A DNA stretch of 8,174 nt from Candidatus Bathyarchaeota archaeon (GTDB taxonomy: Archaea; Thermoproteota; Bathyarchaeia; TCS64). The notes below the pieces were generated by a model. That model saw nothing but the letters and a program-made list of their open reading frames with translations, was not told the DNA's origin and searched no databases. Positions 1-5,262 of the stretch are shown piece after piece. A program made the position numbers and the translations under genes. Numbering within the stretch: the first letter of the stretch is position 1; the number at the start of each line of letters is the position of its first letter. The stretch is taken from the NCBI GenBank assembly GCA_013619005.1, contig JABXKY010000168.1, positions 1 through 8,174 on the forward strand. Direction: 5' to 3'.

Positions 1-157
1 TCTGCCAGCACTCGGGCTTGACGTAGATCTCGCTTCCCGTCAACTTGCTCAGCGATTCGCTGTGGAACAGAGGGGTTCTGTGAATGTACTGTTTGATCCT
101 GTTGCGGGCAGACCATATCTCACTGGCATCGAAAACGTCTTCGAGGTCAAGTTTCAT
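1..157 (-). CDS. Threonine/serine dehydratase-like PLP enzyme, N-terminal fragment (runs off left edge)
   Basis: Reading the minus strand from the ATG at 157 gives 52 codons with no stop before the window edge, so only the N-terminus is present. The pattern ARNRIKQYIHRTPL, then SxxLSKLTG, then IYVKPECWQ is the classic opening of fold-type II PLP enzymes of the threonine ammonia-lyase / serine dehydratase / serine racemase group. Those enzymes remove the amino group from threonine or serine to give 2-oxobutyrate or pyruvate. The catalytic lysine (usually in a SFK motif just after this point) lies outside the window, so the substrate cannot be settled. Start choice: a TATA-like element about 20 bp upstream (177-183) and no Shine-Dalgarno site fit a leaderless mRNA beginning at or near this ATG. 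The gene is divergent from tRNA-Asn. The family call is fairly secure; threonine versus serine is open. Confidence 0.82.
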   Translation of the reverse strand, partial: MKLDLEDVFDASEIWSARNRIKQYIHRTPLFHSESLSKLTGSEIYVKPECWQ

Positions 158-175
158 GGATATGATTGCTCAGCT

Positions 176-184
176 GAATAAATC
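176..184 (-). promoter_or_regulatory. TATA/box A for the dehydratase gene
   Basis: On the minus strand the sequence reads GATTTATTC. It is centred roughly 23 nt upstream of the ATG at 157, the usual archaeal distance from TATA box to transcription start. No ribosome site lies between, so a leaderless transcript is inferred. Confidence 0.5.
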
Positions 185-222
185 AACTTTACCGTAGATT
201 GACGGGTTTTACGGCGGGAGCA

Positions 223-234
223 AAGTTTAATATT
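223..234 (+). promoter_or_regulatory. TATA/box A for tRNA-Asn
   Basis: The element AAAGTTTAATAT sits about 30 bp before the first base of the tRNA. A purine/A-rich BRE-like stretch (GCAAAG) lies directly upstream. Its position predicts a transcription start a few nucleotides before the mature tRNA 5' end. Confidence 0.55.
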
Positions 235-261
235 GCTTCGCCCATATTTGGGAAAGCTAGA

Positions 262-338
262 GCCGCCATAGCTCAGCTCGGTAGAGCGTCTGCCTGTTAA
301 GCAGTTGGTCTTCGGTTCGATTCCGAATGGCGGCGCCA
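262..338 (+). tRNA. trnN: tRNA-Asn (anticodon GTT), CCA encoded
   Basis: A full cloverleaf can be folded. The acceptor stem GCCGCCA (262-268) pairs with TGGCGGC (328-334). The D arm is GCTC/GAGC (271-274 and 284-287). The anticodon loop CTGTTAA (294-300) carries GTT at 296-298. The T arm TTCGG/CCGAA encloses TTCGATT (316-322). The discriminator G is at 335, followed by a genomically encoded CCA at 336-338. There is no intron. The outermost anticodon-stem pair (289 with 305) is a T-T mismatch; the other four pairs are good. The sequence is close to what is known of archaeal tRNA-Asn. Its 3' end lies 1 nt from the stop codon of the convergent coiled-coil gene. Confidence 0.97.
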
Positions 339-339
339 A

Positions 340-1233
340 TCACATTATCTCAACGAAGCTTATCTGTTTCGCAGAGATGGCCCCTGTATCGAGGTTCACC
401 GTGGCCTTGATCTCCACGTGCATCTTGTCCACGGTAATACTTGCAGCACTTAACTCGAACCTGAAATAGGTCTCAAGCTTCACCTGGTAGCTATCCGAGC
501 CAACCTCGGTGTTCTCGGTGGGGTTCCAGACGAGGCTTCCCATCATGTCGTCCACCTCTTGGTTGAGGAGGATCTTGGCGGTGGTCTCCCCGAAGATCGC
601 CACCCAGTCACCAAAGTCCTCGTTCTCGACTATCAGCTGGCCGTAAAGTGCATCAGAGATGTCCTGTATGAACCCATCTGATGGGTTTGCCATGTAGCTG
701 GTGTATATTATGATGCCGTCGTTCTCCCTTACCAGAGCCTGAATAGACTCAAGAGCATTGTTCGCGGATTCATAGGTGGTCTCAAGGTCGGCTAAGTCGA
801 TGATCACCTCTTCCCATTCATCGTTGAGGTCCACAACGTCCTCGTTTAACTGGTTGAGAGTGCCCTCAAGAGCATCCAACTCACCGCTCAAAGAGCCCTC
901 AACGTCATCCAGCTCTCCGCTCAATGCGACCTGTCCAGTTTCTAAGGCGGAGACCCTGTCGGAGATCCCATTGATGATATCAGCTAGGGCTAGGATGTCT
1001 TCGAGGCTGTCTCCAAGGCTGGTGATGTTCTGGTTCATGGAATCTAACATTACACCGAGTTCACCGATGTTATCCTCGACGTCTATCACTCGTCCTTCGA
1101 TGGTCCTGCTATTCTCGTTGACCATGTTTGGGTAGAAAACCGCGTATCCTGAGCCGAGGCCTAGGCTGGCTCCGATTATCAGACCGATTAATACCAGTAA
1201 AAGTGGTTTTGAGACGGGGAGTCTGCTTTCCAT
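340..1233 (-). CDS. Membrane-anchored coiled-coil protein of unknown function
   Basis: The 297-residue product is not recognised as a named family. A short basic N-terminus (MESRLPVSKP) is followed by one hydrophobic segment at about residues 10-33, a signal anchor or uncleaved signal peptide. Next is a long, acidic, Leu/Ile-rich region from about 44 to 170 with heptad and 11-residue spacing, predicted to be coiled coil. It includes an imperfect tandem repeat, LSGELDDVEGS / LSGELDALEGT, at 104-125. From about 173 to 297 a globular domain with beta-strand-like stretches (GIIIYTSY, YQVKLETYFRFELS, DKMHVEIKATVNL) ends in ISFVEIM. Inferred topology: anchored in the cytoplasmic membrane with the rod and C-terminal domain outside. 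The gene lies 42 bp downstream of thiL but has its own TATA element at leaderless distance. Its stop is 1 nt from the convergent tRNA-Asn. A scaffold, sensor or surface-binding role is possible, but nothing in the sequence chooses between them. Confidence 0.85.
   Translation of the reverse strand: MESRLPVSKPLLLVLIGLIIGASLGLGSGYAVFYPNMVNENSRTIEGRVIDVEDNIGELGVMLDSMNQNITSLGDSLEDILALADIINGISDRVSALETGQVALSGELDDVEGSLSGELDALEGTLNQLNEDVVDLNDEWEEVIIDLADLETTYESANNALESIQALVRENDGIIIYTSYMANPSDGFIQDISDALYGQLIVENEDFGDWVAIFGETTAKILLNQEVDDMMGSLVWNPTENTEVGSDSYQVKLETYFRFELSAASITVDKMHVEIKATVNLDTGAISAKQISFVEIM
863..928 (-). repeat. 33-bp tandem repeat (two imperfect copies) within the coiled-coil gene
   Basis: Copies at 863-895 and 896-928 match at 26 of 33 positions by eye. 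Each encodes one 11-residue unit (LSGELD-x-[VL]-EG-[ST]), so a third leucine follows in phase at residue 126. The unit keeps reading frame and fits hendecad coiled-coil packing, which points to growth of the rod by duplication. Confidence 0.7.
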
Positions 1234-1253
1234 ACATAGAGTATGTCCGTGGG

Positions 1254-1263
1254 TAAAATAAAC
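1254..1263 (-). promoter_or_regulatory. TATA/box A for the coiled-coil membrane protein
   Basis: The minus strand reads GGTTTATTTT in the 42-bp gap after thiL, about 20-25 nt upstream of the ATG at 1233. No Shine-Dalgarno site precedes that ATG. A leaderless transcript separate from thiL is inferred; the same T-rich stretch could also help end the thiL transcript. Confidence 0.5.
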
Positions 1264-1275
1264 CTTTGAGCCGTG

Positions 1276-2268
1276 TTACGCCTTGAAGTGGTCCCACCCG
1301 CCCTTCTCGATGGGTGTGACGGTTCCGTCGCGCTCGAAAACGATGTCTTTGCTCTTGTTGACCGTCCCGATGGTTATCAGTTCGCATCCGACGCTCTGAA
1401 GAGCCCGAGCTATCTTCCCGCGGTTCCTGGGGGAGTACGTGAACACGAGCTCGTACTCCTCACCCCCGAACAGCGCAAGCTCGTTGGGGTCAAGGTCGTT
1501 GTAGACAGCGAATTTCTCAGCTGTGGGGTGTACGGGGATGTGGTTTAACGTGAACCCGTACCCGCTGCTCCTCCTCAGGTCGTAGAGGCTGACGCTGAGC
1601 CCGTCGCTGGAGTCCATGCAGCTCGTGACGCAGCCGGTCTCGGCGAGGGCCAGCCCTTCCTTGACCCGTGCGTTTGGTATGTGAATTGAATCTAAGATGG
1701 AGTCACCTAGGGCCTCGGGTATCAGAGTGCCCTCAAGAAGGTGCTTAAATCCTGCGGAGGTCAACCCGAAGTTACCTGTCACTGCCAGTTTGTGCCCTGG
1801 CTTGACGCCGTTGTCACGCTTCATAATCTTCTTTGACTCGATGATGCCCATGGCCAGCCCTGAAATGATGACATCACACGCCTCGTTGGTGTCCCCGCCG
1901 ACCACGTATGCATCATACATCCGCGCTCCAGCCTCGAATCCTTTGACGAGTTCCTCGGCGTCCTCGACGCTGTAATCGCTGGGAATAGCCAGGTTGGGCA
2001 TGAAGGCGATGGGCATTACGCCCTTTGCGGCGAGGTCGCTGACGTTCATCACCACGGCCTTTCTGGCGGCCTGGAAGGGAGTCATCCCCTCTGGGATATC
2101 TGTCTCCCAGACGAGCATGTCCGTGTTGATAACGAGGGCCCTGTTGCCCCCGATATCAATCGCGGATGCATCATCCCAGAAAGGGATGGGTGTGTCGGGC
2201 ATGGGCGTGAGGTGCTTCATGAATATCTCGATTAGGCCGCGTTCACCGATCTCGCTTACAGTGGGCAT
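1276..2268 (-). CDS. thiL: Thiamine-monophosphate kinase ThiL
   Basis: ThiL phosphorylates thiamine monophosphate with ATP to give thiamine diphosphate, the last step of cofactor synthesis, in the cytoplasm. The 330-residue length is typical. Family motifs in order, numbered from the ATG at 2268: WDDA (31-34, normally GDDx), NTDML (48-52), RKAVVMNVSDLAAKG (69-83), GGDTN (124-128), MDSSDGLS (218-225), GGEEYELVF (268-276) and a terminal GWDHF (324-328). DSSDGL and GGEEYEL separate ThiL from the related PurM, HypE and SelD proteins. Start choice: the frame also opens at a GTG 9 bp upstream (2277), but that GTG sits inside AGGGTGA (2274-2280), a good archaeal ribosome site 5 nt before the ATG. 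The ATG is therefore preferred. A leaderless start at the GTG cannot be excluded, because a TATA-like element lies about 25 nt upstream of it. The gene is divergent from the CoA-transferase gene. No other thiamine gene is in the window. Confidence 0.95.
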   Translation of the reverse strand: MPTVSEIGERGLIEIFMKHLTPMPDTPIPFWDDASAIDIGGNRALVINTDMLVWETDIPEGMTPFQAARKAVVMNVSDLAAKGVMPIAFMPNLAIPSDYSVEDAEELVKGFEAGARMYDAYVVGGDTNEACDVIISGLAMGIIESKKIMKRDNGVKPGHKLAVTGNFGLTSAGFKHLLEGTLIPEALGDSILDSIHIPNARVKEGLALAETGCVTSCMDSSDGLSVSLYDLRRSSGYGFTLNHIPVHPTAEKFAVYNDLDPNELALFGGEEYELVFTYSPRNRGKIARALQSVGCELITIGTVNKSKDIVFERDGTVTPIEKGGWDHFKA

Positions 2269-2273
2269 AGCGT

Positions 2274-2280
2274 TCACCCT
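2274..2280 (-). promoter_or_regulatory. Ribosome-binding site that decides the thiL start
   Basis: AGGGTGA on the minus strand resembles the complement of the archaeal 16S rRNA 3' end. It is 5 nt from the ATG at 2268 and overlaps the alternative GTG at 2275-2277, which argues that the GTG is part of the ribosome site rather than the start. Confidence 0.5.
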
Positions 2281-2296
2281 GATTTCCGCATACCTC

Positions 2297-2306
2297 CATT
2301 AAAACT
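2297..2306 (-). promoter_or_regulatory. Candidate TATA element for thiL
   Basis: The minus strand reads AGTTTTAATG about 25 nt upstream of 2277. This would put the transcription start very close to the ribosome site or the alternative GTG start. Support is modest. Confidence 0.35.
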
Positions 2307-2345
2307 TGGCTTCTTGTAAACGGATTAACGAGGCCCCAGTCATGT

Positions 2346-2387
2346 TTATAATATATTGTGCAGAGAAAAAGAGGATATAATATAATC
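2346..2387. promoter_or_regulatory. AT-rich divergent promoter region with a repeated TATAATATA
   Basis: The roughly 220 bp between thiL and the CoA-transferase gene contain no convincing gene. This part holds the 9-mer TATAATATA twice, at 2347-2355 and 2376-2384, 29 bp apart. Either copy could act as a TATA element. Further T/A-rich elements (TTTAATAG at 2441-2448 and ATTTTTATTG at 2449-2458) lie closer to the CoA-transferase start. The region probably holds the promoters of both divergent genes; which elements are used cannot be told by reading. Confidence 0.4.
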
Positions 2388-2448
2388 GATAGCTTGAGCT
2401 GTAAGTGAATTATCTTTTGTTTCGTTTGCAAAATTCCTGTTTTAATAG

Positions 2449-2458
2449 ATTTTTATTG
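2449..2458 (+). promoter_or_regulatory. Candidate TATA element for the CoA-transferase gene
   Basis: ATTTTTATTG lies about 47 nt before the ATG at 2501. It predicts a transcription start near 2480 and a leader of about 20 nt that contains GGAG (2485-2488). That ribosome-site candidate is 12 nt from the ATG, longer than usual. Confidence 0.4.
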
Positions 2459-2500
2459 TAGTATCCAGAAGTATAGTGATTTACGGAGCGTACAACCAGA

Positions 2501-3661
2501 ATGACAGAGAAAAAGATGCCCCTCGATGATATCAGGGTAGTTGACATGACCCACGTTTGGTACGGACCATGGAGCACCATGATGCTAGCCTACCTCGGAG
2601 CCGAGGTGATCAGGGTAGAGCCCCCGTGGGGCGCCATTGACAGGCTGAGCCGCAGCGGAGTATACGGCGGAGTCCCTTACACCTTCCACCACCTCAACCT
2701 CAACAAGAAGGATATTACAATCAACACAAAGAACCCCGAGGGCCTTGAACTCCTCAAGGAGCTCATCAAGACCAGCGATGTCCTGGTTCAGAACATGAGC
2801 ACAGGTGCCATGGAGCGCATGGGCCTAGGATACGATGTCCTAAAGGAGCTGAAGCCAGATATCATCTACGCCGCGTTAAGCGGTTTCGGTCAGACCGGCC
2901 CATACAAGAACAGGAAGAGCTACGCCATGATTGCCGAGGCTTATAGCTCCCACTCAAGGCTGACTGGAGACGGCGTCGACCCTGATGGCCCGCCAATCGA
3001 GATGGCTATGGCCTACGGTGACATCGGTCCCGGTACCATGGCAGCGTTCGGCATTGTATCCGCCTTGCGCCACCGTGACAGGACGGGGGAGGGCCAGATG
3101 CTGGACCTCGCCCAGTTGGATATAATGACCGCATTCAACCCGGGGATCACCCTCTGGCAGCTTGGCCAGACCAAGCCGTTCGAGATGAGGAAGGCCAACC
3201 CAGGAGGCGGCATCGGAGGCATGTTCAAGGCAAAGGACGGCGGATATGTGCGTGTCGGTGTTTACAGCCCCAAGGCAGTGGACTCTATAAAGAAGTTCTT
3301 TGACGACGAGGAATTCAACACGGAGAAACTGGAAAAGTACGTCTCCGAGCATAACAGGGACGAGGCCGTGGAGCACCTACTTAAAGCGGAGATAGCGGTC
3401 GCCCCCGTCTATCACACCGATGACACCTGCGCTGACCCACACCTGGAGGCGCGTGAGATGTTCACGGAGATCGAGCACCCCAAGGCGGGAAAGTACAAGG
3501 CCATCAACTTTCCCTTCAAGATGAGCAAGACCCAGCCGGAGATCAAGAGCCCCGCCCCACTGCTTGGACAGCACAACAAGCAAGTGATATGCGACATCCT
3601 GGGCAAGTCCGAGGAGTACTTCGAGGACCTCAAGAAGAAGGGCATTATCGCCTGGACCTAA
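2501..3661 (+). CDS. Class III (CaiB/BaiF/Frc-type) CoA-transferase
   Basis: Class III CoA-transferases move coenzyme A between carboxylic acids through an aspartyl-CoA intermediate. At 386 residues the length is close to the family norm of about 400. The N-terminus has the typical LDDIRVVDMTHVWYGPW, LAYLGAEVIRVEPP (29-42) and HLNLNKKDITIN (64-75). The middle carries SDVLVQNM (92-99), IYAALSGFGQTGPY (122-135), and AYGDIGPG (171-178) with D174 as the expected catalytic aspartate. RTGEGQMLDLAQ (194-205) follows. The C-terminal lobe ends in LLGQHNKQVICDILG. The window offers no partner such as an acyl-CoA dehydrogenase, racemase or hydratase, so the acid substrates are unknown. The ATG is the only upstream start in frame, since a stop lies at 2477-2479. 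It is a stand-alone gene followed by tRNA-Thr on the same strand. The family is certain; specificity is open. Confidence 0.93.
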   Translation: MTEKKMPLDDIRVVDMTHVWYGPWSTMMLAYLGAEVIRVEPPWGAIDRLSRSGVYGGVPYTFHHLNLNKKDITINTKNPEGLELLKELIKTSDVLVQNMSTGAMERMGLGYDVLKELKPDIIYAALSGFGQTGPYKNRKSYAMIAEAYSSHSRLTGDGVDPDGPPIEMAMAYGDIGPGTMAAFGIVSALRHRDRTGEGQMLDLAQLDIMTAFNPGITLWQLGQTKPFEMRKANPGGGIGGMFKAKDGGYVRVGVYSPKAVDSIKKFFDDEEFNTEKLEKYVSEHNRDEAVEHLLKAEIAVAPVYHTDDTCADPHLEAREMFTEIEHPKAGKYKAINFPFKMSKTQPEIKSPAPLLGQHNKQVICDILGKSEEYFEDLKKKGIIAWT

Positions 3662-3667
3662 ACATAC

Positions 3668-3680
3668 AAATAATTTTTTA
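3668..3680 (+). promoter_or_regulatory. Box A for tRNA-Thr, also possible CoA-transferase terminator
   Basis: AAATAATTTTTTA lies about 30-40 bp before the tRNA-Thr 5' end. It fits an archaeal TATA element, and its run of six T (3674-3679) just after the CoA-transferase stop could also end that transcript. The two roles cannot be separated from sequence. Confidence 0.45.
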
Positions 3681-3683
3681 ACA

Positions 3684-3701
3684 GCCTGTTACAATACAGG
3701 C
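3684..3701. repeat. Inverted repeat between box A and tRNA-Thr
   Basis: GCCTGT (3684-3689) and ACAGGC (3696-3701) are perfect 6-bp inverted arms around a 6-nt centre, TACAAT. The repeat falls between the TATA-like element and the expected transcription start, so it could be a protein site over the initiation region. A hairpin at the end of the CoA-transferase mRNA is the alternative. Confidence 0.45.
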
Positions 3702-3709
3702 AATACCGT

Positions 3710-3784
3710 GCCTCGGTAGCTCAGTGGTAGAGCGGCACCCTCGTAAGGTGTAGGCCGCGGGTTCGAATCCCGTTCGAGGCTCCA
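3710..3784 (+). tRNA. trnT: tRNA-Thr (anticodon CGT), CCA encoded
   Basis: The acceptor stem GCCTCGG (3710-3716) pairs with TCGAGGC (3774-3780), including one G-T pair. The D arm is GCTC/GAGC (3719-3722 and 3730-3733). The anticodon stem GCACC/GGTGT (3735-3739 and 3747-3751) encloses the loop CTCGTAA, with anticodon CGT at 3742-3744. The T arm GCGGG/CCCGT encloses TTCGAAT. The discriminator T is at 3781, followed by an encoded CCA at 3782-3784. No intron is present. It reads ACG codons. Confidence 0.97.
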
Positions 3785-3794
3785 TTATTATTCA

Positions 3795-3799
3795 TTTTT
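3795..3799 (+). terminator. Oligo-T terminator after tRNA-Thr
   Basis: TTTTT follows the encoded CCA by 10 nt, preceded by T-rich TTATTATTCA. This is the usual form of an archaeal tRNA terminator and needs no hairpin. Confidence 0.55.
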
Positions 3800-3833
3800 C
3801 AAGCAACTGAAATGGGAGACACAACACCCTTCA

Positions 3834-3843
3834 CGATTTATAC
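3834..3843 (+). promoter_or_regulatory. TATA/box A for the dihydroorotase-like gene
   Basis: CGATTTATAC is centred about 33 nt before the ATG at 3873, predicting a leader of only a few nucleotides. No strong ribosome site precedes the ATG, so initiation on a leaderless or near-leaderless mRNA is inferred. Confidence 0.45.
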
Positions 3844-3872
3844 GAAGTCAGGGTAGTAATACGGGATTCAAC

Positions 3873-5216
3873 ATGGATGATCTTCTCTTCACAGACGCCA
3901 GGATACTAACCGAGAAGGGTGTAATTGAGGGCTGCCTATCGGTCAAGGACGGGAAGATAATAGCCATCGGAGCGGAATCCGGTCGAGATGCGAAAAGAAT
4001 CGTTGATATCGGGGGAAAGCTCATCGCACCCGGTCTGGTCGACCTCCACGTCCACTTCAGAGAGCCTGGTTTCACCCAGAAGGAGGATTTCCTGACCGGC
4101 ACAAGGGCTGCCGCTGCCGGTGGGGTGACCACTGTAGTAGATGAGCCCAACAACAGCCCCGTGACCAACAGCCTTGAGGCCATCACGCGCAAGAGGAGGA
4201 TCATCGAGGGAAAGGCTTACGTCGATTACACTCTCCAGATGGCCGTCTACGCGGACGGGCTGGACGAGATCAGGAAGGCACGCGAGGCGGGAATCATCGC
4301 CTTCCCGGTGTTTGATGAACTGGGGGACAGGCCAACAGGAATGGAGAACACGGTGGTCCTCTATGAGGCGTTGAGGAGGATCAAAGAGGTTGATGGGCTC
4401 GCGTTGCTCAACTGCAGGGAGTCCGATCTCGTCATCAAGAAGATGAACAGGCTCAGGGAATCTGGTAGGAACACTCTTTCGGACTATATGGATCACTTTC
4501 CTCATGAGGCTGAATCCCTGGGCGCTGAGAAGCGGATACTCCTCGCCCACAACGTTGGTGTGAGGGCTCACCTCAGGGAGGTATCAACACTCGAGACCGT
4601 CCAGATGATCAGGTCGATGAAAGGGTACATGGACACAATAACCGCGGAGATCAGACCCGACCACCTGTTCCTCAACCACGAGAACACGAAAGACCTGGGC
4701 CCATTCGCGCAGCAATGGACACCGTTGAGGACAAAAAATGACTCCGATGCCCTCTGGGAGGCGTTGAACGATGGAACGGTCAACGTCATAGCCAGTGACC
4801 ATGCGACACATACTAGGGAGGAAAAGGAAAGAGGGTTAGATAACATCTGGAATTCACCACCTGGACTGCCGGCCATCGAGTCCATGCTGCCGCTGCTGTT
4901 GACAGCTGTGAATCAGGGCAGGCTCGGGCTTGAACGCCTCTTCGAGTGCGCGTCAACCAACCCGGCGAAGGTTCTTGGGCTCTACCCGAGGAAGGGCACC
5001 ATCAAGGTTGAGTCGGACGCCGACCTTGTTGTCGTTGACCTAGAGAAAGAGTCGATGATCAGAGGGAAGGACTCCAAGGCAAAGACCCACTGGACGCCGT
5101 ACGAGGACTGGAAGGTGAAAGGGGCCCCGGTCGCCACATACGTCAGGGGAATGGAGACATACGTGGATGGGGAAATCGTGGGAGAGCCGGGTCAGGGATG
5201 GTTCCTGAGCCTATAA
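3873..5216 (+). CDS. Dihydroorotase-family amidohydrolase with altered metal site
   Basis: This 447-residue amidohydrolase resembles class I dihydroorotase (PyrC), the zinc enzyme that interconverts carbamoyl-aspartate and dihydroorotate, and its hydantoinase/allantoinase relatives. Family marks: an N-terminal beta segment with IAPGLVDLHVHFREPG (51-66), including H59, H61 and R63; ITRAAAAGGVTTV-type helix/strand (RAAAAGGVTTVVDEPN, 78-93); TPLRTKND (283-290); VIASDHATHTREEKE (305-319) with D309; and the C-terminal return strand with ADLVVVDL. Oddities: the usual carboxylated Lys site reads GIIAFPVFD (P145), the usual HAED reads NCRE (N180), and the usual HVST reads EVST (E236). Three of the six classical ligand positions are therefore changed, while HxH and the last Asp remain. 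The codons read cleanly, with no frameshift. It may be a mononuclear variant (D148 is near enough to consider), an enzyme of new specificity, or an inactive paralogue like the non-catalytic dihydroorotase homologues known to pair with aspartate carbamoyltransferase. A GYD gene follows 46 bp downstream. Confidence 0.85.
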   Translation: MDDLLFTDARILTEKGVIEGCLSVKDGKIIAIGAESGRDAKRIVDIGGKLIAPGLVDLHVHFREPGFTQKEDFLTGTRAAAAGGVTTVVDEPNNSPVTNSLEAITRKRRIIEGKAYVDYTLQMAVYADGLDEIRKAREAGIIAFPVFDELGDRPTGMENTVVLYEALRRIKEVDGLALLNCRESDLVIKKMNRLRESGRNTLSDYMDHFPHEAESLGAEKRILLAHNVGVRAHLREVSTLETVQMIRSMKGYMDTITAEIRPDHLFLNHENTKDLGPFAQQWTPLRTKNDSDALWEALNDGTVNVIASDHATHTREEKERGLDNIWNSPPGLPAIESMLPLLLTAVNQGRLGLERLFECASTNPAKVLGLYPRKGTIKVESDADLVVVDLEKESMIRGKDSKAKTHWTPYEDWKVKGAPVATYVRGMETYVDGEIVGEPGQGWFLSL

Positions 5217-5253
5217 CGATATCCATATCAACTCTACCTGTCTACAATTTTAT

Positions 5254-5258
5254 GGTGA
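5254..5258 (+). promoter_or_regulatory. Ribosome-binding site deciding the GTG start of the GYD gene
   Basis: GGTGA lies 4 nt before the GTG at 5263. The nearby ATG at 5252 is out of frame, so this site supports the non-ATG start. Confidence 0.6.
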
Positions 5259-5262
5259 AACA

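Noticed and set aside
154..339. Minus-strand 61-residue frame overlapping tRNA-Asn
   Set aside because: It is translated through the tRNA gene and through the dehydratase promoter; no protein-like pattern.
776..1135. Plus-strand 119-residue frame inside the coiled-coil gene
   Set aside because: Serine-rich antisense shadow of the Leu/Glu coiled-coil codons, with no promoter or ribosome site.
2280..2296. GGAGGT directly followed by ATG upstream of thiL, a possible short leader ORF
   Set aside because: The ribosome site abuts the ATG with no spacing and the frame closes after five codons at the TGA within the thiL ribosome site. Too little to claim a regulatory leader peptide.
2243..2431. Minus-strand 62-residue frame upstream of thiL
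   Set aside because: It overlaps the thiL start and runs through AT-rich promoter DNA, with no recognisable product.
3936..4571. Minus-strand 211-residue frame opposite the dihydroorotase-like gene
   Set aside because: Antisense shadow of a clearly conserved coding frame; no family pattern.
3873..5216. Frameshift or pseudogene as the cause of the missing metal ligands
   Set aside because: The codons around P145, N180 and E236 read cleanly and the flanking conserved residues stay in frame. The replacements are genuine substitutions.
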